A stretch of 57,756 nt of DNA from Pseudomonadota bacterium (GTDB taxonomy: Bacteria; Pseudomonadota; Alphaproteobacteria; Reyranellales; Reyranellaceae), in NCBI GenBank assembly GCA_020160955.1, contig JAIUOX010000015.1, positions 1-57,756 of the forward strand, given 5' to 3'. The notes below the pieces were generated by a model. It did no database searches. It was not told the DNA's origin and saw only the letters and a program-made list of their open reading frames with translations. Positions 8,611 through 16,528 of this stretch are shown piece by piece. The position numbers were made by a program, and so were the translations under genes. Numbering within the stretch: position 1 is the stretch's first letter; each line of letters starts with the position of its first letter.

Positions 8611-9566
8611 GCGCGCACGTACTCTTCGTAGTTCGTTTCCGTCCCCGTCATGCCGCGCACCAGCAGGTCGAGCAGGCGCCCGGTATCGACCAGGCTGTCG
8701 ACGTTCTGCCTGTTGTCGAGGATCAGTTCGGCGGCGCAGTCGCCCAGGGAGTAGATCTCCATCAGCGACGCCAGCTTCAGCACCTGGAGCGGGTCGAGGT
8801 TCTTCTGGCCGACCAGGTCGCGGAAATACAGCGCGTCGCCGTCCTGCAACTGGCCGTGCCGGGTGTAGGCGAAGAACCGCTCGCCCGAGGGCAGCCGGTA
8901 GTCTTCCTGCTGGGGATACGGCAGGGCGACGCGGCCATGGTGGTTCACGGACATGTCGTAGAGCCGGAACCCGTGCTCCTGCAGGTAGCCGTCCAACTGG
9001 TAGAACGGCGGCGACCCGTTGATCTCCCGGTGCAGCCGGAATTCGCTGAGCACGCCGAGGCCCCGGCCGTTGGCGAAGGCCGACGCGCCGCCCTTCAGGA
9101 TATCGAGTTCGGCACCCTCGGCGTCCAGCTTGATGAAATCGAGCGGCGGGATCCCGTGGTCGCGGATCGCGTCCTCCAGCGACTTCACCTGGATCACGTG
9201 CTCGCCGACGATCTCGCCGTTCCGCCAGTTCACGAAGCGCTTGAAGTAATCCATGCGCGTCTCGTACAGGCCGGAACTGTACTTCAGCTGCGCCTCGTAG
9301 ATCGTCGCCGGGCCGGTCTTCACGCCCAGCGCGGTCGGAATGTAGGTGACGTGACCCGGTCCTTCCGCGTTCAGCCGGTTGCACTCCGCCTCGTCGGGCT
9401 CGAAGCAGAACATCCGGGCCTGGTTGCCGAACACGCTCCACTCGCTGTTCACCCCGCCCCGCCCACCGACATCGATGATCGTCAGGGGATACTTCGAGAA
9501 GACGCGCTCCACCTCGACGAGGTAGCGCGTCATTCGCGGGTTCTTGGAGACTGTGATCGGACACAT
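8598..9566 (-). CDS. FkbM-family methyltransferase, 322 aa
   Basis: SAM-dependent methyltransferase of the FkbM type, a family common in surface-glycan loci where it O-methylates sugars. Motif I is LTIIDVGGRGGVN near residue 30, the acidic loop is FCFEPDEAE, and the family hallmark LDFIKLDAEGAELDILKGG lies near residue 145. About 100 residues after the fold form a C-terminal extension (LVGQKNLDPLQVLKLASLM) that I do not recognise. It is the last gene of a leftward series (13039, 12075, 9566) with short gaps and is probably cotranscribed. It is only distantly similar to the two long FkbM proteins at 25722 and 36373. Confidence 0.85.
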   Translation of the reverse strand: MCPITVSKNPRMTRYLVEVERVFSKYPLTIIDVGGRGGVNSEWSVFGNQARMFCFEPDEAECNRLNAEGPGHVTYIPTALGVKTGPATIYEAQLKYSSGLYETRMDYFKRFVNWRNGEIVGEHVIQVKSLEDAIRDHGIPPLDFIKLDAEGAELDILKGGASAFANGRGLGVLSEFRLHREINGSPPFYQLDGYLQEHGFRLYDMSVNHHGRVALPYPQQEDYRLPSGERFFAYTRHGQLQDGDALYFRDLVGQKNLDPLQVLKLASLMEIYSLGDCAAELILDNRQNVDSLVDTGRLLDLLVRGMTGTETNYEEYVRAYWK

Positions 9567-9630
9567 GGGTGAAGGATGTCGCCTCTGCTCTGGTTACCGT
9601 GGAAACGCCGCGCTGGCGCGATGAAGTACC

Positions 9631-12075
9631 CTACGCGACCGGCACCTCTTCCAGCATCCTGGTGAAAGCCTCCTCCAGACGCCTGGCGAACCGCTTGGAA
9701 TCGCCGAGCCCATGCTCCACCGACATGCGGCGCAGGTTGGTCCGAAGATACACGAGCTTGTCGGGCTCGGCTGCAAGCTTCGCCGCCACGGCGACGTACT
9801 CCTCCGGCGAGTTGCCGACCAGTTCCGGGCAGCCCGCCGCTGCCAGCAGGGATGCGCCGTAGGTGCTCGAGAACCGGTCGCCCCGGTAGGTCACCACCGG
9901 CACGCCGTGCCACAACGATTCGGCGATCGTGTTGCCGCCGGCATAGGGCCACGTGTCCAGGCTGATGTCGACCAACCCATAGTTGCGGATCAGCTGGCGC
10001 CTCTCCACGCCGGGCTCGATGATCAACCGGTCGGGCGAGACGCCCACCATCTTGAAGCAATCGCGCAGGAACGTCCGGTCGACTTCCAGCGACAGCTGCG
10101 GATTCTGCAGGTAGAGCTTGGAGTTGGGAACGCGCCGCAACAGGTCGGCCCAGATGGCGACCAGTTCACGGCCGATCTTGCCGCCCGTCCCGAAGCAACC
10201 GAAGGTGATGAACCCGTTCTTCAGGAACGGCGGCTCGGGCGTGAAGGGCTCGTCGAACTTCGTGTAGTCGAAGCAGAAGAAGCAATCCGGCAGGCGCCAC
10301 ACCTTCTCCGAGTAGAACTGTTCGGCCGGCGAGCCGGTCGGCAGGCAGATCTCGTCGGCGATGACGTAGTCGACGTTGGGGACCATGCTGGTCCCGGTGT
10401 GATTGAGGAAGCTGATCTGGACCGGGGCGCCGCGCAGCGCCATGGCGCCGAACCGGTGGCCCGGAGAGTAGCCGCTCAATTCCATGAACACGTCGATCTC
10501 GTCCGCCTTGAGAAGGTCGGCGAAGGCCTTGTCCGAGACGTTTGCCTGCGGCGTGTGACGCTGGGCATCGAGGTGCACCGCGAGATCCGGCGGCACTTGC
10601 TGCGGGCCGTACCCATAGACCTCGAACCGGGTCCGATCATGAGCGGCGATCACCTCGCGCATCATGTTCCGCATCGTGTCCGAGTCGAGGAAGGAGCAGT
10701 GGTAGCCGATGCGGATCTTGCCGTTCGGTCGAGGCACCCGCCGCGGCGCGATGGGCTTCGAACCGGGCGCATGGTCGCGCACCCAGTCGACATGCCGGGC
10801 GGCCAGCGCCTCGTCGGTCGCGTAGGGGCTTTTCAACATCGCCTGGCAAGCCATGCTGTCGAGATCGGGATCGGCCGGCGGGCGGGCGCGGTCCCACATC
10901 TCCAGCGCGATATCGATCTGGCCCCGCGCTTCGTACCGCGCCCCGGCGAGGCGATAGAGGTCGGCGTACATCGATTCCCACGACGGGGCCTCGGGATGGA
11001 ACGCCACTTTCGGCGACGTGCGCGCGATGAACTTGCGGACCAGCCACGGTCCGCCCACCGGAAAGGTCCAGATCCTGTAGCCCCGCCGGATCTGCTCGCC
11101 CATGTCCAGTTGGGCCATGCCGGCGAGCGATTTCTGGAGGGGCGCCTCGAGGTATCCCAGGTTGTGGCTGCGGCAGCAGAACAGCCGATGGAGGCTGCGC
11201 AGCGTCCTGTGGTCGTACTTGAGCTGCTGGTGGATGCCGTCGGCGACCTTGAGCATCGCCTGGAAGCCCTCCAGCTCGAGGGCCCCGCCGCCAACCGCGG
11301 TGTACTGCTCGATCACGGCGACGGTCTGGTTGACCCTGGCTTCCCACGCCAGGGCGTCCCAGGCAGGAGCGAAGAACCCCCGCGCCGAGAAGAGTTCAGC
11401 CACCAGCGCCAGCCGGTCGGCGATGATCGCCGAGACCGGGTATTCCAGCCCGTCGACCTGCAGGATCCTGCGCGGCTGCGTGAGGATGGCCTCGCCCAGG
11501 CAGAACAGTCCCCGGCTCGTCGCCACCCGGCAGACGAGGTCGAGACCCAGGGAGTTGGAGAACCAGCGATCCTCGTGCAGGCCAACCTCGTTGAGGGCGG
11601 TCCGACGGAACGCGACCGCAGGCAGGTTGAGGCTGTAGGACGTGAAGAGCAGCGTGACGATGTCACAACGCTCGAGGCTCTCGCCGTCCTTGTTCACCAG
11701 CGTCCCGGAGGTCGCGATCGCCCCGGTCCGGGGATGCTCGGCGAAGGCGGCGGCGATCTTCTCGAGGGCCGTGGCCATGAAGACGCCTTCGCTCGGGCAG
11801 AACAGGATGAACTCGCCCCGCGCCCGCCGCGTCGCCGAAAGCAGCGCATCCGCCCGCTTCTGCCAACCGCGCGCGTAGACCCGGATGCGCGGGTCCCGTT
11901 CCGCCGCTTCGCGGAACACCTCGACGGTGCCGTCCGACGACCCACAGTCCTCGACGAGGACCTCGAAGTCGCCGAACGCCTGCTCCTTCAACGCGGCGAC
12001 GGTCTCCCGGGCGGAGTCGACTCTATTCTTGCCGTACCAGACGAGCGAGAAAACAGGTGGCTTAGAAGCGGGCAC
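9631..12075 (-). CDS. Fusion glycosyltransferase: GT2 domain plus GT41 (SPINDLY/OGT-like) domain, 814 aa
   Basis: Two transferase domains in one chain. Residues 1 to about 240 are a GT-A family 2 domain (FSLVWYGKNRVDS, VLVEDCGSSDGT). A helical linker follows. Residues from about 430 are GT41-like: KIRIGYHCSF, ELSGYSPGHRFG, RGAPVQISFLNHTGTS, a retained Lys in GCFGTGGKIGRE, and LDTWPYAGGNTIAESLWHG. GT41 enzymes usually transfer GlcNAc, or another sugar, to Ser/Thr of proteins and carry N-terminal TPRs; here GT2 replaces them. The HPxxH-type region near the start of the GT41 domain reads DSDTMRNMM, so the His usually found there is missing. The GTG start has AGGTG about six bases upstream. The gene is in a leftward operon with two methyltransferase genes. 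Confidence 0.85.
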   Translation of the reverse strand: MPASKPPVFSLVWYGKNRVDSARETVAALKEQAFGDFEVLVEDCGSSDGTVEVFREAAERDPRIRVYARGWQKRADALLSATRRARGEFILFCPSEGVFMATALEKIAAAFAEHPRTGAIATSGTLVNKDGESLERCDIVTLLFTSYSLNLPAVAFRRTALNEVGLHEDRWFSNSLGLDLVCRVATSRGLFCLGEAILTQPRRILQVDGLEYPVSAIIADRLALVAELFSARGFFAPAWDALAWEARVNQTVAVIEQYTAVGGGALELEGFQAMLKVADGIHQQLKYDHRTLRSLHRLFCCRSHNLGYLEAPLQKSLAGMAQLDMGEQIRRGYRIWTFPVGGPWLVRKFIARTSPKVAFHPEAPSWESMYADLYRLAGARYEARGQIDIALEMWDRARPPADPDLDSMACQAMLKSPYATDEALAARHVDWVRDHAPGSKPIAPRRVPRPNGKIRIGYHCSFLDSDTMRNMMREVIAAHDRTRFEVYGYGPQQVPPDLAVHLDAQRHTPQANVSDKAFADLLKADEIDVFMELSGYSPGHRFGAMALRGAPVQISFLNHTGTSMVPNVDYVIADEICLPTGSPAEQFYSEKVWRLPDCFFCFDYTKFDEPFTPEPPFLKNGFITFGCFGTGGKIGRELVAIWADLLRRVPNSKLYLQNPQLSLEVDRTFLRDCFKMVGVSPDRLIIEPGVERRQLIRNYGLVDISLDTWPYAGGNTIAESLWHGVPVVTYRGDRFSSTYGASLLAAAGCPELVGNSPEEYVAVAAKLAAEPDKLVYLRTNLRRMSVEHGLGDSKRFARRLEEAFTRMLEEVPVA

Positions 12076-12106
12076 AGTTCACCTTTGTGGGCAAAGGGGT
12101 CGCCCC

Positions 12107-13039
12107 CTACGCCGGCTCCCACACGTGCACGGAATAGCACTCGTGGAATCGGCTGCCGCAGTTCAGACGCTTGGAGTGGAGCAGCTTGATCCGGCCCTCC
12201 GCCGCCAGCTTGCGCAACGCCGGCAACAGGCCGACGAGGTACTTGCGCTGCGTGTGGTACTCGATCGCCACCCGGTCATGGCTCGACGACGGATCGTACA
12301 GTTCGACCGTCGGCTCGATGTGCACGACGCGTCGCGGGCGTTGCTCGAGAAGGAAATCGAGGAACGGCCCGAAGCGCGGGCCGACCTGCTCGAGCGCGCA
12401 GAAGGTGAACACGCCGGCGCCAGGGCCGAGCTTCATGTCCTTCGTCGGGTTGAAGAAGTCGAAGCGCTCGCCCCTGACCTTCATGCCCAGCTTCTCGCGC
12501 AGCAGCTCGGCGATACGAACCGCCGCCGGCGCCCAGTCGAGGGCGCAGACCGGAACGTCCGGGAAGATCTTCGCGTAGGCCGCCACGTTGAAGGCGCTGC
12601 CGCTGCCGAACTCGTAGAGGCTGTCGACGTCGGCGAGGAACAGGCGGAACACCGCGTCGCGCAGGATCTCGATCACCCGCAGCTCGAACTTGTCGCTGAG
12701 GCTGCGGATGTAGCCGCCCTGCCAGCGCAGCACGACCGAGCCATCGACGAATGCCGGGTTGAGCGACTCGACGGCGAAGCCGGCCGCCTCGAAGCGATCG
12801 AGCTGGTCCTGCCACGCGTCGCGCCAGATGCCGGCCCGCTGCTCGCCGACCACGGTGAAGCCCTGCTTCACCCGCTCCATCGCCTCGGCCTCGAGCTCCG
12901 CCTGCTCGGCCGGGGTCGTCCGGGCGTAGCGCAGGTTGGCCTGCCGCAGCATCTCGACGGTGTGAGCAGGCAGCTTGCCCGGTGCGATTCCGAGCGCGGT
13001 CTCGAACTGCGCTGGCCCGATCGACTCCTCGACGCTCAT
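12107..13039 (-). CDS. Class I SAM-dependent methyltransferase-like protein, 310 aa
   Basis: Probable methyltransferase of the glycan locus. Motif I appears as LYEFGSGSAFNVAAY near residue 145, followed by an acidic VCALDWAP strand end as in class I methyltransferases. About 130 residues precede the fold and include a helical segment rich in Arg and Glu. The acceptor is unknown. The gene is 31 bases upstream of the GT2-GT41 fusion on the same strand and likely leads that operon. A promoter candidate lies about 100 bases upstream. Modest resemblance only; the fold assignment is surer than the activity. Confidence 0.7.
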   Translation of the reverse strand: MSVEESIGPAQFETALGIAPGKLPAHTVEMLRQANLRYARTTPAEQAELEAEAMERVKQGFTVVGEQRAGIWRDAWQDQLDRFEAAGFAVESLNPAFVDGSVVLRWQGGYIRSLSDKFELRVIEILRDAVFRLFLADVDSLYEFGSGSAFNVAAYAKIFPDVPVCALDWAPAAVRIAELLREKLGMKVRGERFDFFNPTKDMKLGPGAGVFTFCALEQVGPRFGPFLDFLLEQRPRRVVHIEPTVELYDPSSSHDRVAIEYHTQRKYLVGLLPALRKLAAEGRIKLLHSKRLNCGSRFHECYSVHVWEPA

Positions 13040-13139
13040 GCCGAAAACCCGAGAGCCCGGCGACGCGTCGCGCCGCTCCGCTGCAAGACCAAAAACATCA
13101 CGAATCCCTTTTCAATCAAGGCAATAGCAGCCTATCGCC

Positions 13140-13167
13140 AGCATAGACATGACCGTCCGTATAGCAA
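13140..13167 (-). promoter_or_regulatory. Candidate promoter for the methyltransferase/GT fusion operon
   Basis: On the minus strand TTGCTA, 16 bases, TATGCT. Each hexamer matches four of six positions of the sigma-70 consensus. It lies in a locally AT-richer gap upstream of the gene starting at 13039, giving a leader of about 95 bases. Confidence 0.4.
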
Positions 13168-13185
13168 GGTTTCTCCCCGCCCGCG

Positions 13186-14244
13186 CTACCCGGCCGCATG
13201 CTCCCAACGCCCCGCACAGAGCGTCCTGACGTCGAGCGGTTCGTCGGCCAGCCCCCAGTTCTCGGGCTGGGTCTGCGAGGGAGTCGCACCCCTCGCCCAG
13301 GTCGTGGCGTCGCGCAGGAAATTCCGCTCGATCGACGGGCCGAGCACGCTGTCCACACCGTGCACGCGACGTCGCGGATAGTCGAAGGCGGTTCGCAACC
13401 GGAACACCGTGTCCCACGCGCCCATGGCCACCAGCGGCTGCTCGAGCGCCCGCTGCCAGGGGCGCCAATGCTGGGAGACCCGTTGACCGTTCATGGCCTT
13501 GTGCCGGGGCTTGTAAACCCGGCACTCGGCGGGCCACCGGCATTCCTTCACACCGAAGGCCGCGGCGGCATGCATCGCGATCGAATCGACATCGAGCGAC
13601 AGCACGCTGCGGTCGAGCGCGTGCCCGCGAATCTGGTGCCACCGTTGCGTCGCCATCAGGGTGAAGTCACCGCAGGCGTTGGTATGGAGGTCCCTGATCT
13701 TCCAGTACGGCGACTGCTTGATGTAATCGTTGCACTCGACCTCGGCCGCCGCGAGCGAAGCGAGCAACTCGGGGTCCGGCACCGCGAAGGCGCTGGCATC
13801 GATGACGTCGTAGCGGTTGACGCGATACATGCAGCCCGGATCGAGATCGCGGCGTGCGAGCCGGCTTATGATCTCGTTCGAGAAAATGGTGTCGCTGGCC
13901 TTTGGCGACGAAAAGGCACCCCGCGCCCGGCGCAGGCCGACGTTAGCCGCTTCGGCGACATGGATGCCGCGCTCCTGCGAGCCCTCGTAGCGTTGGTGGT
14001 AGCGCCCGTCGACGACGATGCCCTTGACCGACACGTAGCGCAGGGACGTCGGCACCTTGAATTCTTCGATCAGCAGCGGCTTGCCCGGCACCGGGTTCCA
14101 CTCGACGAAAATAAGCTCGGATTCGAGTTGAGCGGCTTCGAGCTGATTCGCCAGGAACGTGATGCCACGCCGGACGCGCTGGCCGTACTCTGGCGTGTAG
14201 CTGTCGTTGCGACCCCAGGAAACGAAACTCACATAAGGTGTCAT
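13186..14244 (-). CDS. Putative GT-A glycosyltransferase, GRNDS family, 352 aa
   Basis: Probable glycosyltransferase. The N-terminus (YVSFVSWGRNDSYTPEYG) matches the opening of the 525-residue protein at 2411-3988, and ELIFVEWNPVPGKPLL follows as in that protein. Near residue 110 the helix GLRRARGAF leads into SSPKASDTIFSNEII. Related proteins typically have a TN(S/A)D-type metal site at this point, so the site is altered (SD only). The ATG at 14244 is used; a TTG directly before it is also possible. Upstream lies a divergent region shared with the heptose nucleotidyltransferase/phosphatase gene. The donor and acceptor cannot be read from the sequence. Confidence 0.7.
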   Translation of the reverse strand: MTPYVSFVSWGRNDSYTPEYGQRVRRGITFLANQLEAAQLESELIFVEWNPVPGKPLLIEEFKVPTSLRYVSVKGIVVDGRYHQRYEGSQERGIHVAEAANVGLRRARGAFSSPKASDTIFSNEIISRLARRDLDPGCMYRVNRYDVIDASAFAVPDPELLASLAAAEVECNDYIKQSPYWKIRDLHTNACGDFTLMATQRWHQIRGHALDRSVLSLDVDSIAMHAAAAFGVKECRWPAECRVYKPRHKAMNGQRVSQHWRPWQRALEQPLVAMGAWDTVFRLRTAFDYPRRRVHGVDSVLGPSIERNFLRDATTWARGATPSQTQPENWGLADEPLDVRTLCAGRWEHAAG

Positions 14245-14374
14245 CAAGACGGCCGAATCCTGCCTCCAGTTGGTATCTCCTTAGACGGGGGACCTAGCGT
14301 ACGCAAGCGAGCCCCCCGGCACCGGCGGGTCGCGACTATCGCCCTCCCTTCGGCGTGGGCTAATCTGGGCCATC

Positions 14375-15595
14375 ATGATGACCAGACAGGCTGTTTTCCT
14401 CGTGGGCGGAATGGGCAGCCGGCTCAAGGAATTGACGTCGGGCACCCCAAAGCCCGCCCTAAGGGTCGGGGAGCGCCCCTTCCTCGACTACCTGCTCGAC
14501 GAGGCCGCCCGCCATGGCATCGAGGAGGCCCTGCTTCTCTGCGGTTACCTGGGGGACGGGCTCAGCCGGGCCTACGACGGCAAGGTGGTGCGTGGCATGC
14601 GCGTCAGGACCCTGGTCGAACCCCGTCCCGAGGGAACGGGCGGCGCCCTCGCCTTCGCCGCGGAGCACCTCGACGAGACGTTCTTCCTGGTCAACGGCGA
14701 CTCGCTGTTCGACGTCAACTGGCTGTCGCTGGTCCCCGAGCCGGGGACCCCGTGGACCGGCCTGGTGCGCATGGCGCTGGCCAGCGGCATCGAGGGCGCC
14801 CGATATGGCCGCGTGGAACTGGAGGGGCAGCGCATCCGCCGCTTCGACGCGGCCGGCACCTCGAACGACCCGATCAATGCCGGCATCTACCTGATGCGGC
14901 GCGAGATCGTTTCGCGCATCGGCGCCCGCCCCGCCTCGCTCGAACGCGATGTCCTGCCGACCCTGGCGTCGGAAGGACTGGTCGAGGGCGTCGTGCACCA
15001 GGGCGCGTTCATCGACATCGGCATCCCGGAGGATTTCGAGCGCTCGCAACGACTCGTGCCGGCGATCTGCCGGCGGCCGGCCGCCTTCCTCGACCGCGAC
15101 GGGATCCTCAACGAGGATACCGGCTACGTGCATCGCTCGGACCAGGTGAAATGGGTCGACGGCGCGCGACAGGCGGTGCGCCTGCTGAACGACGCCGGGT
15201 ACCTCGTCTTCCTCGTCACCAACCAGGCCGGCGTCGCCCGCGGCTACTACACCGAGGACCATGTCGTGTCGCTGCACGACTGGATGTGCGGACAACTGGC
15301 GGCATACGGCGCGCACCTCGATGGCATCGCCTACTGCCCGTTCCATCCCGAGGGGACCGTCGAGCGCTACCGCCAGGCCTCGGACCATCGCAAGCCGGGC
15401 CCCGGCATGTTGCGGCAGTTCATGGCGGACTGGCCGATCGACCTGTCGCACTCGTTCATGATCGGCGACCGCCTGACAGACCTCGAAGCGGCGGCCGCGG
15501 CCGGCGTGCCGGGCCACCTGTTCCGCGGCGGCGACCTGCTCGCCTTCGTCAGGAAGCTGCTGCCCGCGCGACGAAGAATTGCCGGTTACGATTGA
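14375..15595 (+). CDS. Fused HddC-like nucleotidyltransferase and GmhB-like heptose-bisphosphate phosphatase, 406 aa
   Basis: Two steps of GDP-heptose synthesis in one chain. Residues 1 to about 230 are a sugar-1-phosphate nucleotidyltransferase (AVFLVGGMGSRLKELTSGTPKP, FLVNGDSLFDV, NAGIYL), like HddC, which makes GDP-heptose. Residues about 231-400 are a HAD-IIIA phosphatase like GmhB, which dephosphorylates heptose-1,7-bisphosphate: FLDRDGILNED, LVTNQAGVARG, RKPGPGML, MIGDRLTD. The GmhB zinc loop keeps Cys and His in YCPFHPEG, but the second pair reads SDH instead of CDC, so a zinc site would need a different ligand set. The order of reactions would be HddA kinase (22923-23945), the C-terminal phosphatase, then the N-terminal transferase. 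It overlaps the end of the convergent aldo/keto reductase by 47 bases. Confidence 0.85.
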   Translation: MMTRQAVFLVGGMGSRLKELTSGTPKPALRVGERPFLDYLLDEAARHGIEEALLLCGYLGDGLSRAYDGKVVRGMRVRTLVEPRPEGTGGALAFAAEHLDETFFLVNGDSLFDVNWLSLVPEPGTPWTGLVRMALASGIEGARYGRVELEGQRIRRFDAAGTSNDPINAGIYLMRREIVSRIGARPASLERDVLPTLASEGLVEGVVHQGAFIDIGIPEDFERSQRLVPAICRRPAAFLDRDGILNEDTGYVHRSDQVKWVDGARQAVRLLNDAGYLVFLVTNQAGVARGYYTEDHVVSLHDWMCGQLAAYGAHLDGIAYCPFHPEGTVERYRQASDHRKPGPGMLRQFMADWPIDLSHSFMIGDRLTDLEAAAAAGVPGHLFRGGDLLAFVRKLLPARRRIAGYD

Positions 15596-16523
15596 TCTCG
15601 GCGACCCGCTCGAGCAGTGCCGGCGCCAGCGGGCCGAGGTCGCTGGCCGCGGCGTTCTCCTCCGCCTGTTCCGGGGTCAGGATGCCGGGGATCGTGCACG
15701 ACACCTCGGCGAAAGACAGGCAGTAGCGGATGGCGGCATGCACCGCCTCCAGCCCGGCCCGTGCCTCGACGGCGGCCAGCAGATCGCTCGCGCCATCGAT
15801 CCAGTTCTCGAGCTGCGCCCGCGGCCAGCCCAGCCGGTGATCGCCGTCCGGGTAAGTCGTCTCGCGCGTGATCGTGCCTGTCAGGAAACCGAAGCACAGC
15901 GGTGTCCGCGCGATGAAGCCGACGCCGCGGCGCGCCAGCTCGGCGAACAGCCCGCCGGTCAGCGCCCTGAGGTCCATCATGTTGAAGTTGGCCTGGATGA
16001 CCGCCAGGTCGTGCTCGGCCAGCGCCGCGAGGGCGTCGGCCGGCGACTTCGCCGACAGGCCCCAGCAGCGGACCTTGCCGCTGCCGACCAGCGCCGCCAT
16101 CGCCTCCTGCACATCGGGAGTCCCGAGGACCTCCAGCGGCGCGTTGTGCAGCATCAGCACGTCGATCCGGTCGGTCCGCAGCCGTCGCAGGCTGGCCTCA
16201 ACCGAGCCGACGATCGCCGCCGCCGAGAAGTCCGGGCGGCGATCCCAGGCCTCGTAGCCGGCCTTGGTCGCCAGCACGACGCGATCGCGCCGGCCGGCGA
16301 AGGCCTCGCCCAGCAGGTCCTCGCTGTGGCCGCTGCCGTAGGCCGCCGAGGTGTCGAACAGGGTGATGCCGAGATCGTGCGCCCGCCGCAGCGCCGCGAT
16401 CGAGACCGCGTCGTCGGTGTCGCCGTACGAGGTGTTGGCGACCGTGCGGCCGCCGATGCCCCACGCGCCGAAACCGACCTCCGAAACCGACAGGCCGGTC
16501 CGGCCGAGCGCCCGGTATCTCAT
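15549..16523 (-). CDS. Aldo/keto reductase, 324 aa
   Basis: NAD(P)H-dependent TIM-barrel oxidoreductase. The N-terminus MRYRALGRTGLSVSEVGFG is typical of the family. The catalytic Asp-Tyr-Lys can be followed in GITLFDTSAAYGSGHSED (Asp and Tyr) and VVLATKAGYE (Lys); the family His would be in VLMLHNAPLE. The C-terminal SCTIPGILTPEQAEENAAA is the cofactor phosphate loop. The ATG at 16523 was chosen because it begins the conserved N-terminus; an upstream in-frame extension would run into the radical SAM gene. It starts six bases after that gene's stop, so the two form a tight operon and probably act on the same nucleotide sugar or glycan. Confidence 0.88.
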   Translation of the reverse strand: MRYRALGRTGLSVSEVGFGAWGIGGRTVANTSYGDTDDAVSIAALRRAHDLGITLFDTSAAYGSGHSEDLLGEAFAGRRDRVVLATKAGYEAWDRRPDFSAAAIVGSVEASLRRLRTDRIDVLMLHNAPLEVLGTPDVQEAMAALVGSGKVRCWGLSAKSPADALAALAEHDLAVIQANFNMMDLRALTGGLFAELARRGVGFIARTPLCFGFLTGTITRETTYPDGDHRLGWPRAQLENWIDGASDLLAAVEARAGLEAVHAAIRYCLSFAEVSCTIPGILTPEQAEENAAASDLGPLAPALLERVAEINRNRQFFVARAAAS

Positions 16524-16528
16524 CTCGG

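Noticed and set aside
9712..12189. 825-codon rightward open frame
   Set aside because: Antisense to the GT2-GT41 fusion; no motif, repeated short charged segments typical of GC-rich shadows.
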